DNA of 64,000 nt from CAVRCA01 sp963719345. GTDB lineage: Bacteria > Pseudomonadota > Alphaproteobacteria > Acetobacterales > Acetobacteraceae. Positions 1 to 8,191 of the stretch are shown here, in pieces (positions within the stretch are counted from its first letter, which is position 1; every line of letters starts with the position of its first letter). The position numbers were made by a program, and so were the translations under genes. The notes below the pieces were generated by a model that made no database searches, had not been told where the DNA came from, and saw only the letters and a list, made by a program, of their open reading frames with translations. Location: assembly GCA_963719345.1 (NCBI GenBank), contig CAVRCA010000007.1:1-64000 (forward strand), in the 5' to 3' direction.

Positions 1-964
1 CAGGTGCAGGCGATGGCGCGCGCGTTCACGGGTTGGACATATGCGAACGCGGACGGCAGTACCCCATCGAATTTCATCTTCACGCCGAACTGGAACCATC
101 TGATGGTCCCGACGGACCTGCGGCATGATTCGGCGCGAAGACGCTGCTGAACGGCGTGACGCTGCCGGCGGGACAGAACGCGACAGCGGACCTGAAGGGC
201 GCGCTGGACAACGTATTCAACCATCCGAATGTCGGGCCCTTTGTGTGCAAGCAACTGATCCAGCGGCTGGTGGCCGGGAATCCCAGTCCTGCGTATGTGC
301 AGCGTGTAGCGGCGGTATTTGCGGACAACGGCAACGGCGTGCGCGGTGATATGAAAGCGGTGGTCACGGCGATCCTGTTGACCCGGAGGCGCGCGCGAAC
401 GACACGCTGACGGGGGACCAACTGGCGACGAGCCCGACGGTGCAGTCGGGGCATCTGCGGGAACCGACACTGTGGGCGGTGGAGCTGGCCGCGGGCTGAA
501 CGCGGCAGTCGCGGACCCCACGGCGGGATATCCGCTGATCAACATGGGCAACGGACAACTGGTTGCGATTGGCGAGCCGCCGTTTGGCGCGCCCTCAGTG
601 TTCGGGTTTTTCCCGCCGAGTTATGTGATTCCGCAGACCTCGCTGCTCGCTCCGGAGTTTGGGCTGGAGAACACCGGGTCGGTCATTCCGCAGTTCAATA
701 TGGCGAATTACATCATGCACAACAGTGCGAGCGGGCTGACGGTCGATTTCAGCGCGACCGGGCAACTGGGTGGCAGGGCGTCCGAATCCGGGCGCACTGG
801 TGGACTACCTGGGAATGATCTTCATGCACAGCCAGATGCCATCGGATATGCGAAGCGCAATCGTGGACAACATCTCGAGCATTGCCGCGACGAACCCATC
901 CGCGCGCGCCAGCGTGGCGGCCTACCTGGTGGTGACGTCGCCTCAATACAGAGTGATGCATTGA
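1..964 (+). CDS. DUF1800 family protein, C-terminal part, frame-broken
   Basis: The gene enters from the left edge. The protein-like text runs through several frames: frame 1 to about 130, then the frame of base 156 to about 380, then others to the stop at 964. Recognisable pieces include MARAFTGW near the start, FVCKQLIQRLV (about 240-275) and a C-terminal YLVVTSPQYRVMH. This order is the C-terminal half of DUF1800 proteins, large secreted or periplasmic proteins of unknown function that usually sit directly upstream of a DUF1501 gene, as here. Four single-base breaks (about 130, 380, 487, 765) each look like one lost base; for example GG for an expected GGG near 133 restores the frame. No function is assigned to the family with confidence. 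Confidence 0.75.
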
Positions 965-1027
965 TCTTTGCTGCGAGAGCCGCAGCACCGCAAAACGGAT
1001 TGCCGCAGAAGGGACTGGAGTGAACCG

Positions 1028-2371
1028 ATGAGAACGAGTCGACGGAGTTTTTTGAGCTATGCCGCGCTGGCCGCGGGTGGCAGCGCGATGGGGCTACGGC
1101 CATTTGGCGCGATGAATGCTTTGGCGCAGACGACTGACGGATTATCGCGCGCTGGTGTGCGTGTTCCTGTTCGGGGGCAATGACTCGAACAACATGCTCG
1201 TGCCGTTCGACACGACCGGGTACGGGAACTATGCGAGCCTGCGCGGGCCGCTTGCACTGGGGCGCAGCGCGCTGCTGCCTCTGTCGCCGACACCGAACTT
1301 CGCGCTGCATCCCAACATGCCGGAGATTCAGGCGCTCTACAACAGCGGCAAGGCGGCATTGCTGACGAATGTGGGAACGCTGATCCAGCCGACGACGCAG
1401 GCGCAGTTTCTGGCAAACCAGGGAGCGCAGCCGAGCAATCTGTTTTCGCATTCGGACCAGCAACTGGAGTGGCAGAATCAGGCAGTGAGTGGCAGCACGC
1501 GGACGGGCTGGGCGGGCCGGATGGCCGACCGGCTGAACGTGCAATACAACGGGGATCGCAGATTCCGATGATCTGCTCGCTGGATGGGGACACAATCTTC
1601 TGCAACGGGGAGTCGACGCAGCCGGTGGCGATAGGCGGGGCGGGCGCGGTGCCGCCGTATTGTGCGGATGGGCAGTATTGTCAGTCGCGGCTCGAGACGG
1701 CACAGCAACTGGCGACGTTGAGCTCGGGCGTTTCACTGGTACAGGCGGACAACGAGATCACGACGAATGCGTACCGGTATAACGACGTTCTCGCGAATGC
1801 GTTGTCCTCTGTGTCGGCGCTGGGAACGCAGTTTGACACGTCGAATGCATTTGGAGCGCAGTTAAAGCAGGTGGCACAGATGATGCAGGTGCATGCGGCG
1901 CTGGGCGTGAAGCGGCAGATCTTCTTCGTGGGCGCTGGCAATTTTGACACACACGGCGCCCAGCTGCAGTTGCAAGCGAAGCTGCTGTCGCAGCTAAGCC
2001 CGGCGCTGAGCGCCTTCTATAACGCGACAGTAGAGCTGGGATTGGCGAACCAGGTGACGACGTTCACCTGCTCCGATTTTTCGCGGGCCTTCCAGCCAAA
2101 CTCGGCAGCCGGCAGCGATCACGCGTGGGGTGGGCACCACATCGTCATGGGCGGCGCGGTGGCGGGCGGCAAGATGTACGGCAAATTTCCGACGCTGGCG
2201 CTGGGTGGCCCGGATGATTCAGACAAGAACGGACGCTGGATTCCGACGACCTCATCTGCGCAGTATGCGGCGACTCTGGCGCAGTGGTTTGGCGTCGCCA
2301 GTGCAGACTTGTCCTATGTACTGCCGAACCTGGGCAACTTTTCTCAATCGAACCTTGGATTCTTGGGATAA
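1028..2371 (+). CDS. DUF1501 family protein with Tat signal, two frame breaks
   Basis: Starts at ATG 1028 behind a GGAG-type ribosome site. Residues 5-9 are RRSFL followed by a hydrophobic stretch and ALAQ, a twin-arginine export signal. The mature part begins with LVCVFLFGGNDSNNMLVP, the characteristic N-terminal motif of DUF1501 proteins, and later has GNFDTHGAQ and HAWGGHHIVMGG, both typical of the family (sulfatase-like fold). The frame changes near 1140 and again near 1565; each is compatible with one missing base. It follows the DUF1800 gene by about 60 bp, the standard pairing. The pair is thought to be exported together, but its biochemical role is not known. Family assignment is firm, function is not. 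Confidence 0.85.
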
Positions 2372-2602
2372 GCCGCGTCAGCATTTGAGAATGTGGCGGA
2401 CGACGCGCGGGCTGGAGGCAACCGCGCATTTGACGGATAAAAGCGGGTACTCAGATTTCTGATTCAATTTAGTTGCCCCAGGCAGCCATATGTTCTCAAT
2501 CAGAGGTACTTAGAGGTCGCTATGACGACGACACCCGCTTTTGTACCCCAGATTTTTCCGGATGAGTTGGAATAGTCTGAATTCAGCGAAACAACCCTTC
2601 GG

Positions 2603-2791
2603 TTAAAAGCCGAATGCGAAACCTCGGAGTGCGCATGTTTTCAAGGAGCAGAAGCGGAGGGACAGACGGCCAAGCTCGTGCATAGTTCCCTTCTCATCGC
2701 AGCCGCCATTCTGGCTGTCGTCATTCTGGGCAGCAGTGGCAAGTCTCCGCAGCACCTCTCTGAGATCTGCATTGAACGAATAGAGCAGCAT
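2603..2791 (-). CDS. Possible 62-residue small protein with strong ribosome site
   Basis: Minus-strand ATG at 2791 is preceded by AAGGAG-AGAAACC, a near-ideal ribosome-binding site and spacing. The product would be 62 residues with no recognised motif; the first half (FNADLREVLRRLATAAQ) looks helical, the second half is poor. It lies downstream, on the same strand, of the terminator at 2864-2895 and would need its own promoter between 2792 and 2863, where none is obvious. The opposite strand has a hydrophobic reading frame over the same bases. Only the ribosome site argues for it. Confidence 0.25.
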   Translation of the reverse strand: MLLYSFNADLREVLRRLATAAQNDDSQNGGCDEKGTMHELGRLSLRFCSLKTCALRGFAFGF

Positions 2792-2863
2792 GGTTTCTCT
2801 CCTTTCCTCAGGTTTGACATTCGACTGAATTCACTGCGCTCGGCTGGAGTTTTCACGCAAATC

Positions 2864-2895
2864 AAAAAGCCCCAGCTTGGGAGCTGGGGCTTTTT
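2864..2895. terminator. Perfect 14-bp intrinsic terminator, bidirectional
   Basis: AAAAAGCCCCAGCT (2864-2877), loop TGGG, then AGCTGGGGCTTTTT (2882-2895). The stem is GC-rich with A-runs before and T-runs after, so it can act on both strands. On the minus strand it lies 23 bases after the stop of the 35-residue frame at 2918-3025; on the plus strand it lies about 490 bases past the DUF1501 stop. Confidence 0.85.
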
Positions 2896-2917
2896 GAGAA
2901 ACTCTGATGAAGCTGAG

Positions 2918-3025
2918 CTATCTCATGCGCGGACCCCAGTCCAGTCCGACGAAATACGACCGCAGCATTTCCGGCGCTTTACCGGAAGCGAGTCGCTGAT
3001 CGCGGATTAGGTCTTGGAGTCGCAT
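2918..3025 (-). CDS. Possible 35-residue small protein ahead of a terminator
   Basis: Minus-strand ATG at 3025, stop at 2918, directly followed by the intrinsic terminator at 2864-2895. The composition is protein-like (LIRDQRLASGKAPEMLRSYF, then VGLDWGPRMR) with a charged helical first part and an aromatic tail. Upstream there is only a weak AGAG site. It could be a genuine small protein or the 3' remnant of a longer gene whose frame is lost upstream. I do not recognise a family. Confidence 0.3.
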   Translation of the reverse strand: MRLQDLIRDQRLASGKAPEMLRSYFVGLDWGPRMR

Positions 3026-3218
3026 CGATTTCTCTGTCAGTCGAGTACTTATCTCACCATAGACTGAGCCAGTCCGCAAGCCACAAATGTAAATTCATCA
3101 TCTGGCTTCCCACACCCTCACGGTTCTTGACACCGAAGGTGTCGCTTCCAGTTTGGAAGTCCGGCCCGGTTCGAGTGAATAGAATGGGTTGCGATCCATT
3201 CTTGTCACGTCAATCCTC

Positions 3219-4931
3219 ATGAAGAAGCTCATCAACCGTCCCGAAGACGTCGTCGAGGAGATGCTGCAGGGGCTGTCCGTGTTATACCCTGGCTCGATCC
3301 GATTGTCGGGGAACAAGGTCATGCTCCGCGAAGACGCAGAACTGATCCGCGAGCAACAGGTCGCCATCATTTCCGGCGGAGGCAGCGGCCATGAGCCGGC
3401 ACATGCAGGCTATGTCGGCGCCGGCATGCTGAGCGCGGCTGTGGCCGGAGAGATCTTCACGTCGCCGAGCAGCGACTCTGTCTTTGCCGCGATCAAAGCG
3501 GTCTCCGGAAAACCTGGCGCGTTGCTGGTGGTGAAGAACTACACCGGCGACCGGCTGAACTTTGGCGTGGCTGCGGAGATGGCCCGTGCCGAAGGGATCG
3601 CCGTCGAGACTGTCATTGTGAATGATGACGTTGCGTTGAAAGGGACGGAGCAAGCCACGGGTGCGCGTGGCCTTGCGGGCACTGTTCTCATTCACAAGCT
3701 GGTGGGTGCCGCTGCGACTCAAGGCAAGAACCTTGCCGATCTCGCAGCAATAGGCAGAGCTGCGATTCAGTCGCTAGCGACCATGGGTCTTTCGCTTTCC
3801 GCTGGAACTTCACCTATGGTCGGAAGGCCGAGTTTCGAGCTCGGCGAAGATGAGATGGAGCTTGGCCTGGGTATCCACGGAGAACCCGGCGTGAAACGGA
3901 CGCAACTGCAGAGTGCGGACAAACTGACTGAGACGCTATTAGGGGAGATTCTCAAGTATGGGGATTTTGGCGAAGAGAAGCGCGTTGCAGTGATGGTGAA
4001 CAATCTTGGAGCCACGACTGACATGGAACTCGCCATCGTTGCTCGTCATGCGGTTCCCTTCCTCGCAAGCAACGGATACACAGTAGAACGAATTTATGCC
4101 GGAACCTTTCTCTCTTCGTTGGATATGGCGGGTATCTCGATCTCCGTGCTTGGCATAAACGATGAGTGGCTGGGATGGCTTGATGCACCAACAACAGCTC
4201 CTGCGTGGCCCAACGTGCTGAAACGACCTCCGGGAAGACCAGAACCGCGGATTGAGGCCGGAATCAGCGCGAAGGTGAGTCGTTCGGTGGGAGACGATGT
4301 CCGAACGGAGACGGGGAGAAAAGTGAAGCGGGCCATCGAAGCCGCGTGCAAGGCACTCATTGACGCGGAAGAGGAACTGACGGAGATGGATCGCGTTACC
4401 GGCGACGGCGATCTGGGAGCCAGCATGAGACGTGCGGCTGTGGCCGTGCAGAGCAGAATGGATTCCTATCCGCTGAACAATGTCTCCGCCACGCTGAAGG
4501 CACTCGGCCATGTTCTTCAGCGAGAGATGGGCGGATCATCGGGACCACTTTATGGCGTGCTTTTTCTACGCTGCGGCAATGTTCTGGAGAGCTCCAGAAC
4601 AAGCGGACTAGCGCGGTGGGTTGAAGCAGTAGATCAGGGCTGTCAAGCCATCAGCGAATTGGGTGGTGCAAAGCCCGGTGATCGCACGATGCTGGATGCT
4701 CTCGATCCATTCGTGAAGTCTTTGAAAGATGCCCACGGTGAACCGTCGCGCGAGATACTCCTGAGTGCGGTTGAGGCGGGAGAGCGAGGCGCTAAGGCGA
4801 CTGCCCAAATGAAACCACGACTGGGGCGATCCAGTTATCTGGGAGATCGCGTGCTCGGACACCCTGATCCAGGAGCCAAGGCTGTCGCCATCTGGCTTCG
4901 CGCGGCTTCGGAAGCACTCTTCCCGCTCTAG
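3219..4931 (+). CDS. Dihydroxyacetone kinase, single-chain ATP-dependent type (DhaK-DhaL fusion)
   Basis: Phosphorylates dihydroxyacetone (and often glyceraldehyde) with ATP in the cytoplasm. From ATG 3219 the protein has 570 residues, normal for the one-piece enzyme. The DhaK half (about 1-330) has GGGSGHEPAHAGYVG at 53-67 and the substrate-binding histidine in GIHGEPG (His220, equivalent to the His that forms the hemiaminal with dihydroxyacetone in Escherichia coli DhaK). The DhaL half has the magnesium/ATP motif DRVTGDGDLG at 391-400. The fusion of both halves in one chain points to the ATP-dependent enzyme rather than the PTS-coupled one. A longer reading frame from TTG 3189 exists, but ATG 3219 matches the family start. 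It is a single gene with no visible partner, and its frame is intact unlike its left neighbours. Confidence 0.93.
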   Translation: MKKLINRPEDVVEEMLQGLSVLYPGSIRLSGNKVMLREDAELIREQQVAIISGGGSGHEPAHAGYVGAGMLSAAVAGEIFTSPSSDSVFAAIKAVSGKPGALLVVKNYTGDRLNFGVAAEMARAEGIAVETVIVNDDVALKGTEQATGARGLAGTVLIHKLVGAAATQGKNLADLAAIGRAAIQSLATMGLSLSAGTSPMVGRPSFELGEDEMELGLGIHGEPGVKRTQLQSADKLTETLLGEILKYGDFGEEKRVAVMVNNLGATTDMELAIVARHAVPFLASNGYTVERIYAGTFLSSLDMAGISISVLGINDEWLGWLDAPTTAPAWPNVLKRPPGRPEPRIEAGISAKVSRSVGDDVRTETGRKVKRAIEAACKALIDAEEELTEMDRVTGDGDLGASMRRAAVAVQSRMDSYPLNNVSATLKALGHVLQREMGGSSGPLYGVLFLRCGNVLESSRTSGLARWVEAVDQGCQAISELGGAKPGDRTMLDALDPFVKSLKDAHGEPSREILLSAVEAGERGAKATAQMKPRLGRSSYLGDRVLGHPDPGAKAVAIWLRAASEALFPL

Positions 4932-5218
4932 TGCCGAAGCCACCAGGAAGGATCCAGCTGGCCTGGGAACATCAGTTCCCAGGCCAGATCGGACGATTTA
5001 CTGCATTTGAGTGCAAATGCGGCCAAACTTCGTAGCTGTTCGGCAGAGGTTGTGGGACCACAATCTCGAAGCCCAAACAAGATGCTAGCTGCGGCAGTCC
5101 TCCAAATGTCGTGGGGCAGAGGGCGTAGGTCCATATGGTCTTGGAAAGTCTCTACTACCCGGAGATTTGCGACGCCGCCCTCCAGATTGGCTAGGTCTGC
5201 GCAGTATCTCGCGAGATT
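4928..5218 (-). other. Open minus-strand stretch, possible 3' end of an unknown gene
   Basis: Open for 96 codons from just after a TAG at 5219-5221 to a TAG at 4928-4930, convergent with the dihydroxyacetone kinase and overlapping its stop. The text looks protein-like (LARYCADLANLEGG, AEQLRSLAAFALKC) but the only internal start is ATG 5134 and there is no ribosome site. It may be the 3' end of a gene cut by the nearby sequence boundary or by a frame error. No family recognised. Confidence 0.25.
4958..4987. terminator. Strong 13-bp hairpin after the dihydroxyacetone kinase gene
   Basis: CTGGCCTGGGAAC (4958-4970), loop ATCA, GTTCCCAGGCCAG (4975-4987), 27 bases after the kinase stop. The stem is perfect but no T-run follows, so it may be a transcript-stabilising or weak termination hairpin. 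Confidence 0.5.
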
Positions 5219-5265
5219 CTAACTCACAGCTGACCGATTCACTCCGGCAACGCAAAACTGATCTC
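5219..5265. other. Sequence boundary: left block joined to truncated clpA
   Basis: Homology of the minus-strand clpA gene stops at residue 461 (base about 5,263). It is followed by a short unrelated tail (ISFALPE) and a stop. Left of here, base composition and gene families change to another style. No insertion-sequence ends, direct repeats or integrase are visible at the joint. See findings. Confidence 0.65.
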
Positions 5266-6645
5266 CTTGTCGTCGGCGGAGACCGACTTGGGCGGGATGC
5301 GCGCGATCTTGGCGACGATCTCCTCGACGTCGCGCAAGGTCACGGTCTTGCGCCGCTTGTTCTCGGGCAGCAGCATCCGCGACGCGCCCACCTCGTCGAT
5401 CACGTCGATCGCCTTGTCCGGCAGCTTGCGGTCATTGATGTACTTGGCCGAGAGATCAACCGCCGCGCGGATCGCCTCCTCGGTGTAGCGGACCTTGTGG
5501 TGCTTCTCGTAATTGGCCTTGAGGCCGCGCAGGATCTTTACCGCGTCTTCCAGGCTCGGTTCGTTCACGTCGATCTTCTGGAAGCGGCGGACCAGCGCCC
5601 GGTCCTTCTCGAAGTAGTTGCGGAACTCCTTGTAGGTCGTGCTGCCGATGCAGCGGAGCGTGCCGGACGCCAGCGCCGGCTTCAGCAGGTTGGACGCATC
5701 CATCGCGCCGCCGCTGGTGGCGCCGGCGCCGATCACGGTGTGGATTTCGTCGATGAACAGCACGGCGCCCGGCTGGTTCTCAAGCTCGGACACCACCGCC
5801 TTCAGCCGCTCCTCGAAATCGCCGCGGTAGCGCGTTCCGGCCAGCAGCGCGCCCATGTCGAGCGCGAAGATGGTGGACTTGGCCAACACCTCGGGGACGT
5901 CGCCCTCGACAATGCGCTTGGCCAGTCCCTCGGCAATCGCCGTCTTGCCGACCCCCGGATCGCCCACGTAGAGCGGGTTGTTCTTGGTGCGGCGGCAGAG
6001 GATCTGGATGGTCCGCTCGATCTCCGGCTCGCGGCCGATCAACGGGTCGATCTTGCCTGCCATCGCCTTCTTGTTGAGGTTGACGCAGTAGTTCGACAGC
6101 GCATCCTGGTTGCGCCGGTTCGGCTTCTCCTCGCGCTCGTGCTCGTTGTTGCCGTCCGAGGATGAGGAGGACGAGCTGGAGCCCTGTACCGGCCGCTGTT
6201 GCGAACGGCCCGGCGCCTTGGCGATGCCGTGGCTGATGAAATTGACCGCGTCCAGGCGGGTCATGTCCTGCAGCTGCAGGAAATACACCGCGTGGCTTTC
6301 CCGCTCGCTGAACAACGCCACCAGGACGTTGGCGCCGGTGACCTCGTCGCGGCCGGAGGACTGGACGTGGATGGCGGCGCGCTGGACGACGCGCTGGAAG
6401 CCCGCCGTCGGCTTCGGGTCGCCAGGGCGGTCGGTGGTCAGGCCGGAGAGATCCTTGTCGAGGAACTCGGCCAGATCGGACCGCAGCTTGTCGAGATCGA
6501 CGCCGCACGCGCGCAGAACGGTCGCGGCGTCGGTGTCGTCGGCCAGTCCAAGGAGCAGGTGCTCCAGCGTCGCATACTCGTGCCGGCGATCGCTCGCCAG
6601 GGACAAGGCGCGGTGCAGCGTCTGCTCGAGGTTACGAGATAGCAT
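5239..6645 (-). CDS. clpA: ATP-dependent Clp protease ATP-binding subunit ClpA, 3' half missing
   Basis: ClpA is the AAA+ unfoldase that feeds substrates, including N-end-rule proteins delivered by ClpS, to ClpP. The start at ATG 6645 gives the two N-terminal Clp repeats (about 1-145), a serine-rich linker (156-163), and the first AAA domain with Walker A GDPGVGKT (228-235) and Walker B LFIDEIHT (296-303). Conserved sequence ends near residue 461 (SADDKE); a 7-residue foreign tail and a stop follow. Full-length ClpA is about 750-780 residues, so the second AAA domain and the ClpP-docking loop are absent. The loss coincides with the sequence boundary and is most simply an assembly break. clpS lies just upstream on the same strand, as usual. 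Confidence 0.9.
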   Translation of the reverse strand: MLSRNLEQTLHRALSLASDRRHEYATLEHLLLGLADDTDAATVLRACGVDLDKLRSDLAEFLDKDLSGLTTDRPGDPKPTAGFQRVVQRAAIHVQSSGRDEVTGANVLVALFSERESHAVYFLQLQDMTRLDAVNFISHGIAKAPGRSQQRPVQGSSSSSSSSDGNNEHEREEKPNRRNQDALSNYCVNLNKKAMAGKIDPLIGREPEIERTIQILCRRTKNNPLYVGDPGVGKTAIAEGLAKRIVEGDVPEVLAKSTIFALDMGALLAGTRYRGDFEERLKAVVSELENQPGAVLFIDEIHTVIGAGATSGGAMDASNLLKPALASGTLRCIGSTTYKEFRNYFEKDRALVRRFQKIDVNEPSLEDAVKILRGLKANYEKHHKVRYTEEAIRAAVDLSAKYINDRKLPDKAIDVIDEVGASRMLLPENKRRKTVTLRDVEEIVAKIARIPPKSVSADDKEISFALPE

Positions 6646-6756
6646 GGTGTTCGACGCTCCTACGCGCTGAGGTCTGCGGCTCGGCAGCGGTCACGCCGAC
6701 GCCATCGGCCAAACCGGCCTGCCACTCATATTGCGCCGCCGTTGCGGCCTGCGACA

Positions 6757-7086
6757 TCACTCTTTTTCGATCGTGCATTGCAGCGGGTGCTGGTTTTGCC
6801 GCGCAAGATCCATCACTTGCGTCACCTTGGTCTCCGCCACTTCATACGTATAGACGCCACACACACCCACTCCGCGACGATGGACATGCAGCATGATGCG
6901 CGTGGCCTCCTCGCGGTTTTTCTGGAAGAACCGCTCCAGCACGTGGACGACGAACTCCATCGGCGTGTAATCGTCGTTCAGCATCAGCACTTTGTACATG
7001 GCCGGCTTGCGGGTCTTCGGCCGGGCCTTGACCACGACGCCCGTATTCGGACCCTCGCCGTTGCCGCGCTTGTCGTTGTCGCTCAT
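6757..7086 (-). CDS. clpS: ATP-dependent Clp protease adaptor ClpS
   Basis: Adaptor that binds N-degron substrates and hands them to ClpA. The start at ATG 7086 (MSDNDKRG) has GAGGAAG upstream and gives 109 residues, a normal length; a longer upstream reading frame is not needed. After a flexible N-terminus come MLNDDYTPMEFVVHVLERFF, the hallmark ClpS motif containing substrate-pocket residues, and HVHRRGVGVCGVYTYEVAETK in the folded core. It is followed by clpA 111 bp downstream, the usual order. Confidence 0.93.
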   Translation of the reverse strand: MSDNDKRGNGEGPNTGVVVKARPKTRKPAMYKVLMLNDDYTPMEFVVHVLERFFQKNREEATRIMLHVHRRGVGVCGVYTYEVAETKVTQVMDLARQNQHPLQCTIEKE

Positions 7087-7255
7087 CGTTTCGTCTTCCT
7101 CGGGCGAGCCGGGCTCCTCGCCATACCGTCCGTCCTGAGGAGAAACCATATCGGAAGCTGCGGCCCGGTTAAAAGAGCCGAGCCAAGCGGTCCTCCGCAT
7201 CATCCGACCCGCCGTGCGCCACCCGTCCGGTCCGCGACCCTGTCCTGGCGCCAAG

Positions 7256-7287
7256 CAAAAAGGGCCCGGGCAACGTGCCCGGGCCCT
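7256..7287 (-). terminator. Intrinsic terminator of the phasin gene
   Basis: Stem of 12 perfect pairs, AGGGCCCGGGCA (7261-7272) with TGCCCGGGCCCT (7276-7287), loop of three. Read on the minus strand it is followed by a run of T (complement of 7256-7260), 58 bases past the phasin stop. Confidence 0.85.
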
Positions 7288-7344
7288 GGTTCGGGGCCGT
7301 CAGTCAGGGAGGGAGGACGAGGCCCCGGACCTCTGCACGGCCGA

Positions 7345-7884
7345 TCAGGCCGAATGGGCGAACTTCTCCACGGCGAGCGTCATGCGGGCCGTCAGGGGCG
7401 CCATGGCCTGCTCGGCCAGCTTCATCGAGGCATCGGTCAGACGGCCCGACTCGGACAGCGTCTTCTCGATCGTCGAGCGCGCCAGGCTCGCCTGCAGATC
7501 CATCGCATCCTTGACCGACTTCACGCCGCTGAGGGCGCGGAAGGTGGACAGCGTCTGATCGATCGAGGCCTGCGCCGTCGCGGCGACCTGCTTGGAAAGG
7601 TCCTGCACGCCCGCTGCCCAGATCTGGCCAGACTTGACGAACGCTTCCATGTTGCCTTGGCTGAAAGTGACCAGGTCCTCGGCGGTCTTCATCGCCTTCT
7701 CCATGCCTTCCTTCACCTTGGCCTGCGTGGTCTCGAACCCGGCCTTCGCCTGCGCGACATTGGCCTGCACGGCTCCCGTCGTATGCTCATAACCCTTGGT
7801 CGCCGCAGCGGCCGTTGCCTCGTTCACCGCCGCCACTGCCTCGGAAATCTTTGCCTTGGCGTTGCTCGTCGTGGTCCCGCTCAT
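7345..7884 (-). CDS. Phasin family protein
   Basis: Small amphipathic protein that coats polyhydroxyalkanoate granules. 179 residues from ATG 7884, with an AGGAG site 7 bases upstream. It is almost all helix, rich in Ala, Lys, Glu and Gln. The central segment around FSQGNMEAFVKSGQIWAAG and LSKQVAATAQASIDQTL is the typical phasin domain (Phasin_2). It is a single-gene unit: own terminator downstream and a divergent carboxypeptidase upstream. The acetyl-CoA acetyltransferase at 16.7 kb would fit polyhydroxybutyrate synthesis, but no synthase is in the window. Confidence 0.88.
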   Translation of the reverse strand: MSGTTTSNAKAKISEAVAAVNEATAAAATKGYEHTTGAVQANVAQAKAGFETTQAKVKEGMEKAMKTAEDLVTFSQGNMEAFVKSGQIWAAGVQDLSKQVAATAQASIDQTLSTFRALSGVKSVKDAMDLQASLARSTIEKTLSESGRLTDASMKLAEQAMAPLTARMTLAVEKFAHSA

Positions 7885-8191
7885 CTATGCTCTCCTGGTT
7901 GCGTCCGGCCGCAATGTCACGTCCGACGGTTGCGGAACGGAGCAATGTCTGTGATCCCCCCGATCCTTTGCTGCACCGCAGCACGAGGCCTAGATAGGCG
8001 GGCACGCGCAGTTGTTCAAGCACAAATTTGTGCGCTGCATCAATCGTCCGCTGTGGCCCCCTGGCCCCGGACCAGCGTCAGTATCCCTCGTTAACACGCT
8101 ATAAACGTTTACTTTTAAGTTTTGTTTGGACTGGACACGCGTTCGCGGGCGTGACTAAGGTCGGCCGTTGCACGCGATAGGGAAGCGTCTC
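7885..8191. other. Divergent intergenic region between phasin and carboxypeptidase genes
   Basis: 307 bases holding the upstream regions of both divergent genes. The part next to the carboxypeptidase (8095-8135) is the most AT-rich stretch nearby (CTATAAACGTTTAC then a T-rich run) and is the likely promoter area, but no clear -35/-10 pair can be named. No coding signal or repeat seen. Confidence 0.4.

Larger units (their letters stand above)
2372..3218. other. Intergenic stretch with hairpins and small minus-strand reading frames
   Basis: About 850 bases without a recognised long gene. It holds a perfect 14-bp terminator hairpin (2864-2895), two candidate short minus-strand coding frames on either side of it (2603-2791 and 2918-3025), and small inverted repeats such as TTCGG/CCGAA near 2597-2613 and TTCCGG/CCGGAA at 2969-2987. 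Base composition is visibly lower in GC than the flanking genes. No tRNA or insertion-sequence ends seen. Confidence 0.5.

Noticed and set aside
2678..3010. A plus-strand 110-residue frame with a hydrophobic start
   Set aside because: It runs through the perfect terminator hairpin and has no ribosome site. The hydrophobic stretch may be chance.
6742..8094. A 450-residue plus-strand frame opposite clpS and the phasin gene
   Set aside because: Antisense shadow that reads through the phasin terminator.
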